A stretch of 39,033 nt of DNA from CAZDGK01 sp964505035 (GCA_964505035.1 CAZDGK010000008.1:1-39033), one strand, 5' to 3'; shown: positions 14,214-22,796, counted from the first letter of the stretch. Translations and numbers: made by a program. Notes: generated by a model not told the origin, from the sequence alone.

Positions 14214-15032
14214 ATGACGACTATTCGCGAGGCCCTTACCGCCGCCATCAAATTCCTGGAGTCCAAAGACATTCCTGGCGCTCGCCTCGATGCCGAGCTC
14301 CTTCTGGCGCACACCCTGCACCAGTCCCGCGCCTGGCTCCTGGCCCACGACGACACCCGCCTCACCCACTTCCAGGCCGCCGATTTCGAGGCCTTCATCT
14401 CCCGTCGTTCCGAGCATATTCCGGTCGTGCACCTCACCGGCACCCGCGAATTCTATGGTCTGGACTTCGCCATTACCCCAGACGTCCTCACCCCTCGCGT
14501 CGAGACCGAGCAAATGGTCGATTGGGCTATCAAATACGCCCCGCCCAGCTCCCGCCTCATCGACATTGGTACCGGTTCGGGCGCCATCGCCATTGCCATC
14601 GCTCACCACCGGCCCGACCTGCACATTACCGCCAGCGAAGTCTCGCCGGCCGCCCTGGCCGTAGCCCGCCGCAACGCCAAGACCCACGGTACCACCATTA
14701 CCTTCGTCGAGTCCGATCTCTGGACCAAAGTCTCCGGCCAGTTCGACACCGTCGTCACCAACCTGCCCTACCTCCAAGACGATGCCGAGCTCATGCCCGA
14801 AGTCACGCGTGAGCCGGCCGTGGCGCTGTTTGGCGGCCCCGATGGTCTCGACCTCTACCGCCACTTCCTCCAGGGTCTTCCCAGACACCTCGCCACCGGC
14901 GGCCATCTCTTTACCGAGTGCGATCCGTGGCAGCACGAAGCCCTCATCGCCGAAGCCGCCAAGACCGGCCTGACACCTATCGAACAAGGCTACTTCATTC
15001 TCGGATTTCGTTTCACGAAGAGGCAAGCCTAA
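14214..15032 (+). CDS. prmC: Release factor glutamine N5-methyltransferase
   Basis: The 272-residue enzyme methylates the Gln of the GGQ motif in release factors using S-adenosylmethionine. The N-terminal helical domain (REALTAAIKFLESKDIPGAR) includes LDAELLLAHTL. The Rossmann domain has LIDIGTGSGAIAIAIAHHRP (AdoMet motif I). The catalytic NPPY motif is NLPY here (residues 183-186), a one-residue departure. GDREFYGLDF-like GTREFYGLDFAI and PRVETEQMVD are typical of PrmC and secure the call. No SD; predicted leaderless. It ends 17 bp from the convergent htrA. Confidence 0.93.
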   Translation: MTTIREALTAAIKFLESKDIPGARLDAELLLAHTLHQSRAWLLAHDDTRLTHFQAADFEAFISRRSEHIPVVHLTGTREFYGLDFAITPDVLTPRVETEQMVDWAIKYAPPSSRLIDIGTGSGAIAIAIAHHRPDLHITASEVSPAALAVARRNAKTHGTTITFVESDLWTKVSGQFDTVVTNLPYLQDDAELMPEVTREPAVALFGGPDGLDLYRHFLQGLPRHLATGGHLFTECDPWQHEALIAEAAKTGLTPIEQGYFILGFRFTKRQA

Positions 15033-15048
15033 CCGTACCCGGGTTGGT

Positions 15049-15933
15049 TTATTGGCCGGCCGGTGCCTCGCCCAACGTTACCGTAATCTTCTGCTGCTTG
15101 TTGTCGCGCACAATCGTCAGCGTCACCTTGTCACCCACCTTATATTTCGACACCAATGACTGCAGACTACTGGAAGCCGTTACCGCATCATTGCCTACCT
15201 TCACGATCACATCCCCGTCCTTGAGCCCAGCCTTCTCGGCCGGACTGCCCGGAATCACCGACGGCTGATCCGGGGTGCCATATAGCCAGGCGCCATCGTA
15301 CACATTCAGCCCATTGGCCGATGCAATGTCTCGGCTCAGCGGCACATAGCTCACACCCAGGAACGGCCGCACAATCTTGCCCTCGTTCTTGACNNNNNNN
15401 NNNNNNNNNNNNNNNNNNNNNNNNNNNNNNNNNNNNNNNNNNNNNNNNNNNNNNNNNNNNNNNNNNNNNNNNNNNNNNNNNNNNNNNNNNNNNACCCGCA
15501 CAAACGCGATGTCATTGACCGTATCCCGGCTCACCACCGTACCGCTATACTCCTTGCCGTCCGAAGTGATCACGCTGTAGGTAGCCGTCGCATCGCTCAC
15601 GACGTGCTTATTTGTCACAATCAGCCCGTCACTGGTCACAATAATACCGCTACCAGCTCCCTCAGACTCCACCGGCTGACCAAAGAACCCCCGGCTCACC
15701 GCCTTGGACGTAATCGACACCACGCTCGGGCTGACCTTCTTGGCCGCGTCCACTACCGCCGAGCTTTCCTGCACCACCACCTGCCGCCGGTCCACCGGCA
15801 CATCCTTGGCAAAAAACTTCATAAATCCATAAGCCCCGGCCGCGCCACCAACCAGCCCGGCCACTACCGCCACCATGGCCACCTGCTTAATCAGCCGGCT
15901 CTGCAATGATTCCCCTACTGGTGTGTCAGGCAT
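15049..15933 (-). CDS. HtrA/DegP-type serine protease, interrupted by assembly gap
   Basis: A membrane anchor at residues ~17-37 is followed by a trypsin-like domain with catalytic H110 (IVTNKHVVS) and D141 (TVNDIAFVR), and a C-terminal PDZ domain (GSPAEKAGLKDGDVIVKVGN). The catalytic Ser (GNSGG) is not visible because it falls in 100 N at 15394-15493. Domain spacing in the family suggests about 90-110 residues are missing, so true length is probably nearer 360-370 aa. It degrades or processes misfolded envelope proteins. A GAGGGAGG SD lies 4 nt before ATG 15933. It is last in the lytR-membrane protein-htrA run. Confidence 0.9.
   Translation of the reverse strand: MPDTPVGESLQSRLIKQVAMVAVVAGLVGGAAGAYGFMKFFAKDVPVDRRQVVVQESSAVVDAAKKVSPSVVSITSKAVSRGFFGQPVESEGAGSGIIVTSDGLIVTNKHVVSDATATYSVITSDGKEYSGTVVSRDTVNDIAFVRXXXXXXXXXXXXXXXXXXXXXXXXXXXXXXXXXXVKNEGKIVRPFLGVSYVPLSRDIASANGLNVYDGAWLYGTPDQPSVIPGSPAEKAGLKDGDVIVKVGNDAVTASSSLQSLVSKYKVGDKVTLTIVRDNKQQKITVTLGEAPAGQ
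15394..15493. other. Assembly gap (100 N)
   Basis: Exactly 100 N, a placeholder length. It removes the protease-domain segment containing the HtrA nucleophile. The reading frame on both sides is HtrA in the same apparent frame, but the gap size is arbitrary. Confidence 0.99.
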
Positions 15934-15996
15934 GTGCCCTCCCTCTTCTATTATTTTTTAGCGTAGCACCACCCGTCTGAGAGCCGGCTGAAATAC

Positions 15997-16725
15997 CTAC
16001 AAAGTACCGCGCCAATGTGTCCCAGTCACCACAATCCATAGCAGCACAAACCCAATCACCAAATATTCCGCAAACCGCCCACGCCCCAGCTCGCCCTGCT
16101 TCTGGGCCAGATAAATGCTCCCAAAACAATACGCCACCGCCGTCAGTACCAATACCGGCTGCGGCACAATCGCAAAGTGACCAGGCGTAATATAGCTCAC
16201 CAACCACAGCATCGACACCCAAGCCACCTGCGCCGCCACCAACGCCCAGGCCGCCGCCAGTGCTCGCGCCGCCCGCTCGCCCCGGTCCGCCAACACCCGA
16301 TAGCTTGTGGCATACATCGCCACCCACACCAGTAGCATCACCAGCGGCCGTGGCACCTTCCAGATGGCGGCCGCCAAGAACAAGGCTTCAAGTGTCACAG
16401 CTTGCACAGCCAGCAGCTCGGCGAAGCCCACCGGCGCCGCCAGCGGCCGTATCATTCGCCAGCCCAGCCACAATCCATACACTCCCGTCACCACCAGCTG
16501 GGATGCCGCCCGCGGCTGGAGCGCGATTATCACTGCCACACTCGACCCCACCAATAGCGGGATGGCGTGCAAACTCAGCAGCCGCCAATGCAGATCACGC
16601 CACGAGCGCACCTCGCGCCACAGCTCGATCACCGCCACCGCCGCTAGCGCTAGCCACACGAGCCGCCAATACGCCAAATACGCTACCGCGGCAGCTTCTA
16701 TCAGGCCTATCAGGATGGGAAGCAA
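15997..16725 (-). CDS. Polytopic membrane protein of unknown function
   Basis: About eight hydrophobic helices (for example LLPILIGLIEAAAVAYLAYW, LVWLALAAVAVIELW, PVLVLTAVAYCFGSIYLA, YLVIGFVLLWIVVTG) with short loops and no recognised motif. The start is uncertain: the frame is open upstream to a TTG at 16785, and a TTG at 16779 has AAGGA 6 nt before it but overlaps the LCP gene. I prefer TTG 16725, which has GGGA upstream and lies 13 nt after the LCP stop. It sits between the LCP ligase and htrA, so a cell-envelope role is plausible, no more. Confidence 0.72.
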   Translation of the reverse strand: MLPILIGLIEAAAVAYLAYWRLVWLALAAVAVIELWREVRSWRDLHWRLLSLHAIPLLVGSSVAVIIALQPRAASQLVVTGVYGLWLGWRMIRPLAAPVGFAELLAVQAVTLEALFLAAAIWKVPRPLVMLLVWVAMYATSYRVLADRGERAARALAAAWALVAAQVAWVSMLWLVSYITPGHFAIVPQPVLVLTAVAYCFGSIYLAQKQGELGRGRFAEYLVIGFVLLWIVVTGTHWRGTL

Positions 16726-16738
16726 GCGGACGTCCCAG

Positions 16739-18274
16739 TTACTGGGAAGGCGTAGCCGCCGGCTTATAGTCGCTACCAAGCACAATCCTTATCTCTACCG
16801 TCGGCGCCGGCGTGCCAGCGGGGGTCACGCTCGGGGTTGGGGTCGGTGACGGCGCCGCTACGCGCTGGGCCTTCACCCCAAACCGCTGCTCCAGGTAGTT
16901 GATAGTATAGGGCTTTTTGCCCCCAGTGTAGTCGTAAATCACCGTTTTGGTTTGCTGCTCCGGCGCATTTACCGGATCCGCTACATTATAATGCGCCGCC
17001 CGCAGACTTGCTACTATCTTGCCAGCCGCCCCCATCACCCCCGAGCCATTCTGCACCTCCAGCCGGGCATTCTCGTCAATAATGTAGTGGTCCGCAAAGA
17101 TATTCTTCACGAAGTCCTGAATATCCGAGTAGTCAAACGTTCCGGCCTTGGGCAGCTCGATGTACCCGGCCCCGTCAATCAGATTGGTCCCGCCCACCAG
17201 CAGCGAATCCGGGTTGTCGGTATCAAGCACCTTATTGACCAACCGGCTCGTATCAATATCCTTGGCAATCTGCGACAGCTTGGTAATCTCACTCAACTGC
17301 AAGTCAGTGCGCACATGGTTGCCCACGCTATCAATCAATTCCGACATCTTCACCGGATTCGTCAGCGTCGAGATGCTCAACGCCTTCTGCCGCAACGCCA
17401 GGAGCACCTGCTGCTGCCGCGCCGCCCGGCCAAAGTCGCTGCCGCAGTTGCCATGCCGGCACCGGGCATACTGCAATGCCACCGTCCCGTTCATGTGCTG
17501 CTGGCCGGCTTTAATAGATAGCGGACAATAATTGTTACCCTTGTCGCACGGATACTCCGGATCATAGATCGCCTGTTGCACATTAATATCAATGCCGCCC
17601 ACTGCATCAATCGCCTGCTTGAACCCAGAGAAGTCCACTACCACATAGTAGTGAATCGGCACACCAATCACCTGCTGCACCGTCTTCACGGCCAGCTCCG
17701 GCCCGCCCAGCGCATTAGCCGCATTGATCTTGGTGCTCCACTGTCCCGGAATCCGCACATACAAATCGCGCGGAACCGACAGCATCGCCACATCCTTCGT
17801 CTTGGGATCGATACTCATCACCATAATGGTGTCCGACAGATCCGGCCCCTCATGGCCTGGCCCGCCAATCCCCAGCAGCAGGATATTAATGCGGCCGTCA
17901 CCCTCGCCCTTCAGCTGGGTCAGGTCTACCTTGCCAGCCAGTGCCGGCGCCCCTTTACCGGCCTTGCCAATAATCTTGTGTACCGCGGTAAGCGTCTTGT
18001 AGCCAAAGTAGCCCACGCCGCCCAGCACCAGCACTACCAGGCCAATCAGCACCCACTTGAGTATGCGTCGGCGCTTACGCTTGGGCTTGCGATACTCAAA
18101 CACCGGCGACCCAGCGGGCTCTACCGGCGGCACCTCCGCCATCGGCGCAGCCGTTGGCATAATGTCTGTAGGCTCAAGCACCGGAGCAGACTCCGGCATC
18201 GTTGTGGCCACTGGGTTGGGAACGCGCCGGGTAAAGCCGTCCAGAGGACGGCGCGGCGCCGGTGAGGTGCTCAT
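16739..18274 (-). CDS. LytR-CpsA-Psr (LCP) family wall-polymer ligase with LytR_C domain
   Basis: A Pro-rich cytoplasmic N-terminus and basic KPKRKRRRILKW precede one membrane helix (~73-96). The LCP catalytic domain follows: INILLLGIGG, LSDTIMVMSIDPKT, LSVPRDLYVRIP, KINAANALGG, DFSGFKQAIDAVGGIDI, and ALQYARCRHGNCGSDFGRAAR. The C-terminal part (ARLEVQNGSGVMGAAGKIVA) is the LytR_C domain, followed by a Pro/Thr tail. LCP enzymes transfer lipid-linked glycopolymers to peptidoglycan or proteins. The 511-aa length fits LCP plus LytR_C. Promoter TTTACC-17-TATACT ends 9 nt before ATG 18274, so it is probably leaderless; it diverges from lepB. Confidence 0.94.
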   Translation of the reverse strand: MSTSPAPRRPLDGFTRRVPNPVATTMPESAPVLEPTDIMPTAAPMAEVPPVEPAGSPVFEYRKPKRKRRRILKWVLIGLVVLVLGGVGYFGYKTLTAVHKIIGKAGKGAPALAGKVDLTQLKGEGDGRINILLLGIGGPGHEGPDLSDTIMVMSIDPKTKDVAMLSVPRDLYVRIPGQWSTKINAANALGGPELAVKTVQQVIGVPIHYYVVVDFSGFKQAIDAVGGIDINVQQAIYDPEYPCDKGNNYCPLSIKAGQQHMNGTVALQYARCRHGNCGSDFGRAARQQQVLLALRQKALSISTLTNPVKMSELIDSVGNHVRTDLQLSEITKLSQIAKDIDTSRLVNKVLDTDNPDSLLVGGTNLIDGAGYIELPKAGTFDYSDIQDFVKNIFADHYIIDENARLEVQNGSGVMGAAGKIVASLRAAHYNVADPVNAPEQQTKTVIYDYTGGKKPYTINYLEQRFGVKAQRVAAPSPTPTPSVTPAGTPAPTVEIRIVLGSDYKPAATPSQ

Positions 18275-18283
18275 TACGTATGC

Positions 18284-18312
18284 AGTATACCGGCCAAGCT
18301 TAGCCCGGTAAA
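18284..18312 (-). promoter_or_regulatory. LCP gene promoter (leaderless type)
   Basis: TTTACC (18312-18307), 17-nt spacer, TATACT (18289-18284) on the minus strand, 9 nt before ATG 18274. Confidence 0.6.
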
Positions 18313-18331
18313 TGCGAACATCGCCGAACGC

Positions 18332-18360
18332 TTGTACAGCTTCCCAGGCCGCCGTATACT
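18332..18360 (+). promoter_or_regulatory. lepB promoter (leaderless type)
   Basis: TTGTAC (18332-18337), 17-nt spacer, TATACT (18355-18360), 8 nt before ATG 18369. Confidence 0.72.
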
Positions 18361-18368
18361 AGCCTGGT

Positions 18369-19061
18369 ATGGATAACCAACCCCCCGAAAACCCCACTCC
18401 AGCCGCTCCCAACCCCGTTATTGAGGGCCTGACTACCCCCGCTACTCCACCCGAAGACCCCCAACCCAGCCTGCTCCAGTCCATCGCCAATGGTTTCCGC
18501 ACCGTTATGGGTGCACTCTTCGGCTGGGTCATCTTCCCGGTTGCTGTCGTGCTTATCCTGCACTACTTCGTCTTCCAGGCCTACCGTGTACTCGGCACCA
18601 GTATGGTCCCCACCCTGCATGAAACCGACTACCTCATCATTTCCAAAGTCGGCAAAACCCAAGCCATGATCGAGCGGCTATTTGGCCAAAACGCCACCTA
18701 CATCCCTAGCCGCGGCCAAATCATCGTCTTCCACTACCCCAAGGACCCCACCAAGGTCTTCGTCAAGCGCGTCGTCGGCCTGCCCGGTGACCGCGTCGTC
18801 ATCAAGGATGGCCACGTCACCGTCTTCAACCAAGCCAACTCCAGCGGCTTCAACCCCGACGCCAAGTATGAAGCCGCCGACACCACCACCCTCATCGACA
18901 CCGATGAGGTCGTCCAGGACGGCAACGTGTTCGTCATCGGCGACAACCGCACACCCGGCGGCTCGTACGACTCCCGCGAATGGGGTGAGCTACCGTCCAG
19001 CTACATCATCGGCGACGCCGTCGTGCGCCTCCTCCCCCTCGACAACGCCAAGGTTTTCTAG
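18369..19061 (+). CDS. lepB: Signal peptidase I
   Basis: The 230-residue type I signal peptidase has one membrane helix (~48-68) after a Pro-rich cytoplasmic N-terminus. The catalytic Ser is S78 in GTSMVPTL and the Lys is K133 in FVKRVVGLPGD; the later box is GDNRTPGGSYDSREWG. It cleaves signal peptides of exported proteins on the outer face of the membrane; the exported proteins of this window (HtrA, adhesin locus) are candidate substrates if they use Sec signals. Shares a 94-bp intergenic region with the divergent LCP gene. Confidence 0.95.
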   Translation: MDNQPPENPTPAAPNPVIEGLTTPATPPEDPQPSLLQSIANGFRTVMGALFGWVIFPVAVVLILHYFVFQAYRVLGTSMVPTLHETDYLIISKVGKTQAMIERLFGQNATYIPSRGQIIVFHYPKDPTKVFVKRVVGLPGDRVVIKDGHVTVFNQANSSGFNPDAKYEAADTTTLIDTDEVVQDGNVFVIGDNRTPGGSYDSREWGELPSSYIIGDAVVRLLPLDNAKVF

Positions 19062-19080
19062 CGGCTAGCGGCTCGGCCAT

Positions 19081-19464
19081 ATGATCAAACGATTCCTCCA
19101 TCTGGCCGTCACTACCGGTGACCTGGAAGCCTCTGCCCCAATATACGAAGCATTGGGTATGAAGCAGGCCGAGCGCTTCGAGTGCCCCGAGCCAAAGGCC
19201 GCCGTACTACTCATGGAAGACGCTCAGGGCACTGGTGTTGAGCTCTGGAAGTTTCACGACACCAACCATCCGCACACCAGCCTTATCGACGGGCACACAG
19301 CCTATGAAACCGACGCGCTCGAAGAAGATACGGCGCGGCTACTCAGCCAAGGCTTCCTCCAGGCTATGCCGCCCGACGAAGACAGCACCCTGCGATTCGC
19401 TATGCTACAGGCGCCAAACGGTCAAATAATCGAACTTTGCCAGTACAAAAGCCCCAGACCCTAA
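19081..19464 (+). CDS. VOC-superfamily (glyoxalase/dioxygenase-like) protein
   Basis: A 127-residue single VOC module: FLHLAVTTGDLEASAPIYEALGM opens the first beta-alpha-beta unit with a His, and APNGQIIELCQY closes the second with the usual Glu. Other metal-site residues are present as candidate E/H in GVELWKFHD. The family includes glyoxalase I, fosfomycin-resistance enzymes and dioxygenases; the reaction cannot be told here. It starts 19 nt after lepB with no SD, so it is likely read from the lepB transcript. Confidence 0.8.
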   Translation: MIKRFLHLAVTTGDLEASAPIYEALGMKQAERFECPEPKAAVLLMEDAQGTGVELWKFHDTNHPHTSLIDGHTAYETDALEEDTARLLSQGFLQAMPPDEDSTLRFAMLQAPNGQIIELCQYKSPRP

Positions 19465-19474
19465 GCCAGTGCCG

Positions 19475-20374
19475 CTAGCCATCGTGGCGGATGGTTTGGA
19501 AAATCCGCTCTAATTCCTCGTCAGAATAGTACTCAATGACAATCTTGCCACCACGAGCCATTTGTACCTGAGTAACTTTTGTACCCAGATAATCCCCCAG
19601 GCTGCGCGTCAAGTCATTGCTCGCCGCGATCCGCGCATGAGCCTTTTCCTTCGTCCCAGTACCCTTAAACGCCCGCGCAAACTCCTCCGCCTGGCGCGTC
19701 GTCCAACCATGTTTGAGCAGTAGCTCCAGAAACTCCAGTTGCTTGGCCGGGTCATCCAGCGTCAAGATCACCCGGGCGTGGCCCTCACTAATCTTGCCCT
19801 CCGCCACTGCCCGCTTCGCCTCGAGCGGCAACCCCAGCAGCCGGATCGTATTGGCAATAGTCGACCGGTCCCGGCCCAGCTGCTTGCCAATGTATTCCTG
19901 CGTCATCCCAAACTGATCGATCAGCTTCCGGTAGGCTGTCGCGATCTCAATCGCGTTCAGGTCGGACCGTTGCAAGTTCTCCAGCAGCGCCAGCTCCAGT
20001 TTCTGCTGCTCGTCAAACGTCCGCACAATCACCGGAATCGTCTCCAGACCAGCCAGCTTCGACGCCCGGACCCGCCGCTCGCCAGCCACCAGCTCAAACC
20101 GCTCGCCCTTCGGCGTGGCCACCACCGGCTGGAGCACTCCGTGGATTCGGATGCTAGCCGCCAGCGCTTCCAGCTCCGCCTCGTCAAAATAGGTTCGCGG
20201 CTGGTGCGGGTTCGGGTCGATCAAACCCAGATCTATCTCACGCAATGTATCGCTGGATTTACGCTCGCCGGTCTTGGCATCAACCTTGGCAGTTACATCA
20301 AACTCTTCCTCGACGATCTGCGTCGGAATCAGCGCGTCAAACCCGCGCCCCAACCCTCGTCTCTTTTCAGCCAT
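19475..20374 (-). CDS. parB: ParB chromosome-partitioning protein
   Basis: The 299-residue CTPase/DNA clamp starts KRRGLGRGFDALIP, the ParA-contact N-terminus. The ParB/Srx domain follows with DPNPHQPRTYFDEAELEALA, HGVLQPVVA and LVAGERRVRASKLAG (GERR CTP-binding motif). Next is a helix-turn-helix around LLENLQRSDLNAIE and LGRDRSTIANTIRLL, then a C-terminal dimerisation region. It binds parS and spreads. The ATG overlaps the parA TAA (TAATG). I found no 16-bp parS near-consensus in the window. Confidence 0.95.
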   Translation of the reverse strand: MAEKRRGLGRGFDALIPTQIVEEEFDVTAKVDAKTGERKSSDTLREIDLGLIDPNPHQPRTYFDEAELEALAASIRIHGVLQPVVATPKGERFELVAGERRVRASKLAGLETIPVIVRTFDEQQKLELALLENLQRSDLNAIEIATAYRKLIDQFGMTQEYIGKQLGRDRSTIANTIRLLGLPLEAKRAVAEGKISEGHARVILTLDDPAKQLEFLELLLKHGWTTRQAEEFARAFKGTGTKEKAHARIAASNDLTRSLGDYLGTKVTQVQMARGGKIVIEYYSDEELERIFQTIRHDG

Positions 20375-21138
20375 TACTTCTTCCCCATTCTATGTATCAC
20401 TTCTTTTGCCAAGGCCTTGTAGCTCCGTGCCCCCTTGCTCCAACCATCATACTGCATAATCGGCTTCCCAAAGCTCGGCGCCTCCGCCAGCCGGACATTA
20501 CGCGGAATCACCGTCTGAAACACCGTGTCTGGAAAGTGGCGCTTAACTTCCTCATGCACCTGCGCGCTCAAGCTCGTGCGGCCATTGTGCATCGTCACCA
20601 GCACCCCCATCAACCGCAGCTGCGGGTTAAGCCCTTTGCGCACCCGCTGTACCGTTTGCACCAGCTGCCCCAGGCCCTCCAGAGCATAAAACTCCGCCTG
20701 CACCGGGATGATCAATTCTTGCGCCGCCACCAATCCATTGACCGTCAGTATCCCCAGGCTCGGCGGGCAGTCTATCAAAATATAATCGTAGTCCAATGCC
20801 TTTATGGCTTCACGTAGTTTAAACTCACGCTGCGGCACCGCCACCAGCTCAACCTCAGCCGCCGCCAGCACCGAGCTGGCAGGCAGGACCCACATGCCCT
20901 TCACGTTCGTCTGCTGCGCCACCGCCTGAGCCGGCGTACCATTAATCAGCACGTCATACAAGTCGCCCGTCAGCCCATCCTTACTAATTCCCAGGCCGCT
21001 CGATGTGTTGCCCTGCGGATCCAGGTCCACCAGCAACACTCGTTTCTTCTCGCCAGCCAAGTAGGCCCCCAAGTTAATAGTGGTGGTAGTCTTACCGACT
21101 CCACCTTTCTGGTTTGCGATAGCGATAATCTTCGCCAT
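20374..21138 (-). CDS. parA: ParA chromosome-partitioning ATPase
   Basis: The deviant Walker A is NQKGGVGKTTTTINLGAYLA (K11-T18); Walker A' and B are LLVDLDPQGNTSSGLG and DYILIDCPPSLG. At 254 aa it is a Soj-type ParA without an N-terminal DNA-binding domain. ParA-ATP coats the nucleoid and moves ParB-parS. I chose ATG 21138, preceded directly by AAGGGA; a GTG at 21150 is an alternative start with GAGGG upstream. Operon with parB. Confidence 0.95.
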   Translation of the reverse strand: MAKIIAIANQKGGVGKTTTTINLGAYLAGEKKRVLLVDLDPQGNTSSGLGISKDGLTGDLYDVLINGTPAQAVAQQTNVKGMWVLPASSVLAAAEVELVAVPQREFKLREAIKALDYDYILIDCPPSLGILTVNGLVAAQELIIPVQAEFYALEGLGQLVQTVQRVRKGLNPQLRLMGVLVTMHNGRTSLSAQVHEEVKRHFPDTVFQTVIPRNVRLAEAPSFGKPIMQYDGWSKGARSYKALAKEVIHRMGKK

Positions 21139-21169
21139 TCCCTTACTCACAAGCCCTCATATCATAGCC

Positions 21170-21178
21170 ATTATACCA
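21170..21178 (-). promoter_or_regulatory. parAB extended -10 promoter
   Basis: TGGTATAAT on the minus strand is a perfect extended -10, 31 nt before ATG 21138. No clear -35. Confidence 0.65.
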
Positions 21179-21195
21179 AAACCCCCATCTCGCGC

Positions 21196-21201
21196 TATAA
21201 T
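21196..21201 (+). promoter_or_regulatory. -10 element of the sensor-kinase locus
   Basis: A perfect TATAAT lies 26 nt before GTG 21228. No good -35 is visible, so an activator or a different architecture may be involved. Confidence 0.5.
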
Positions 21202-21206
21202 AGTAA

Positions 21207-21229
21207 ACAGGTTATGCTTATAAGCCTGT
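21207..21229 (+). promoter_or_regulatory. Inverted repeat over the start codon of the first sensor gene
   Basis: ACAGG (21207-21211) and CCTGT (21225-21229) flank a segment containing the palindrome CTTATAAG. The 3' arm overlaps the GTG start, so the hairpin could act as an operator or hide the start codon. Confidence 0.35.
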
Positions 21230-22796
21230 GTTGCCGATAGAATTCATCGCTACCGATCTGCATTTCGCCGTATCGTTGCTGGCCGCTCTGGCCTGCGCGG
21301 CCATTAGTTGGCTCTATCTAGACGCCTGGCTGAGCGAAGGTCATCCGCCCAAGGAGCTCTGGAAATGGACGGGCTTTGCGATCATCGCGCTCGGATTCGC
21401 CGCCAGCGCTACCGAAGTAGAACCAAGCTTCCTACCTCACTCGCTACTGGCCTACGCCGGTCTGGCCGGCACGATTTTGCGCTGTCTCGGCTACGCCGGC
21501 CTAGTGGTCGGCCTGACTCTTGACCGGCTCGAGCCCATCCCAGCGGTCCCAGGCCTTCAGCTAGGTGATGCTCCGGAGTCAGACGCTCCGGCCGCACCAA
21601 AAGCTCCAGCCCTCGCCGCCTGGGGAGCTGGCGCTCTACACTTCACGGCTGCCGCCCTTGCCGGAGCCGCCTCCTATTACTACTGGCACCGCGCCACCGT
21701 CGGCCTGGAGCGCCACCTCAAGCCCGTCGCTTGGGCCACCGCTTGGATTGCTCTCTTCGAGCTGCTCGACGCGGCCAGTCTGTTCACCAGTCCTTTCGGC
21801 CTCGTCTGGGTTTCCAAGCTCCTCGTACTAGCCATCGGCACCTTAGTGCTGAGCGCTTGGGTTTGGCGCTACCTCACTAAGCGCCTGCAAACCCAGCTAT
21901 TTATGGTGCTCTCAGCTGCCAGCTTCGCCATCTTCACTGCCACCATCATTAGCTTCACCTTCCTGCTCATGAGCCGGGTACAGGCAACCGCCTTCGACTC
22001 ACTCGGCACCACTGCCAAGGTGCTCGATTACGCCGTGGCCGGCCAGCTTTCATCCGTCACCGCCGATGCCGCGGGCGCCGCTCAAGACCCCGCCGTCGTA
22101 GCTGCCACCGCTTCCGCCGACTCTTCTCGTCTCGGCACTTATCTCAAAGACTACTTGCGCACCCAAGGCCGCTCATCGCTCATCATCACCGACGACGCCG
22201 GCAAAATATTATGGCGCGCTGAAAACCCCGCCGACCACACCTCACTCGCCGACAATACCTTGTTTGATCGCGCCGCGGTCGGTCAAACCGCCGCTGGCCT
22301 AGCCGCCCTCACCACCCCCAGCTCACAGCTAATGTTCGAGGCCACCGCCCCCATCCGCGACAGCACCGGCAGCATCATTGGCACCGCCACCGTCGGCCAA
22401 ACGGGCGGCCACCGCTTCGCCGCCGACATCGAGCAGGCCACCGGCCTAGCCGTTAGCCTCTACAGCGGCACCACCCGCACCGCCAGCACCTTCGCCGCCG
22501 ACGTCGCCGACCAGCCAGCCGGCGCCGGCATCACCAGCCTCGTGCTCGACCAGGGCCACACCTGGACCGGACGCCTCACCGCTGACCACCGCACCTACCT
22601 CGCCGTCTACCTCCCGCTACGCGATATCGACAATGTACCCATTGGTATGCTATTTGTAGGCCAACCGCAAGTCGACGTCTTGCAAACCGCCGCCCGCTCC
22701 ATTGAGATCACCTTCCTCGTCGCCGTCCTCCTGCTCCTGGTCTCCATCGTCCCCATTTATCTAATCGCCAGCTACCTGGCTAAACAATTGCGCTAA
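21228..22796 (+). CDS. 6TM + single-Cache membrane sensor without kinase
   Basis: A 522-residue membrane protein. Six helices form the N-terminal half (HFAVSLLAALACAAISWLYL through KLLVLAIGTLVLSAWVWRYL), then a seventh (LFMVLSAASFAIFTATIISF) leads to an external Cache-like domain of about 240 residues containing SSLIITDDAGKILWRAE, EATAPIRDSTGSIIGTATVG, ATGLAVSLYSGT and YLAVYLPLRD. A last helix (FLVAVLLLLVSIVPIYLIAS) ends in YLAKQLR and the protein stops where a HAMP domain would begin. The start is GTG. The histidine kinase follows after 15 nt, so this is probably the sensing partner of that kinase. Clear paralog of the gene at 25671-27071. Confidence 0.82.
   Translation: MLPIEFIATDLHFAVSLLAALACAAISWLYLDAWLSEGHPPKELWKWTGFAIIALGFAASATEVEPSFLPHSLLAYAGLAGTILRCLGYAGLVVGLTLDRLEPIPAVPGLQLGDAPESDAPAAPKAPALAAWGAGALHFTAAALAGAASYYYWHRATVGLERHLKPVAWATAWIALFELLDAASLFTSPFGLVWVSKLLVLAIGTLVLSAWVWRYLTKRLQTQLFMVLSAASFAIFTATIISFTFLLMSRVQATAFDSLGTTAKVLDYAVAGQLSSVTADAAGAAQDPAVVAATASADSSRLGTYLKDYLRTQGRSSLIITDDAGKILWRAENPADHTSLADNTLFDRAAVGQTAAGLAALTTPSSQLMFEATAPIRDSTGSIIGTATVGQTGGHRFAADIEQATGLAVSLYSGTTRTASTFAADVADQPAGAGITSLVLDQGHTWTGRLTADHRTYLAVYLPLRDIDNVPIGMLFVGQPQVDVLQTAARSIEITFLVAVLLLLVSIVPIYLIASYLAKQLR

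Noticed and set aside
19475..21240. parS site near parAB
   Set aside because: No near match to the 16-bp TGTTTCACGTGAAACA palindrome was seen by eye here or elsewhere in the window.
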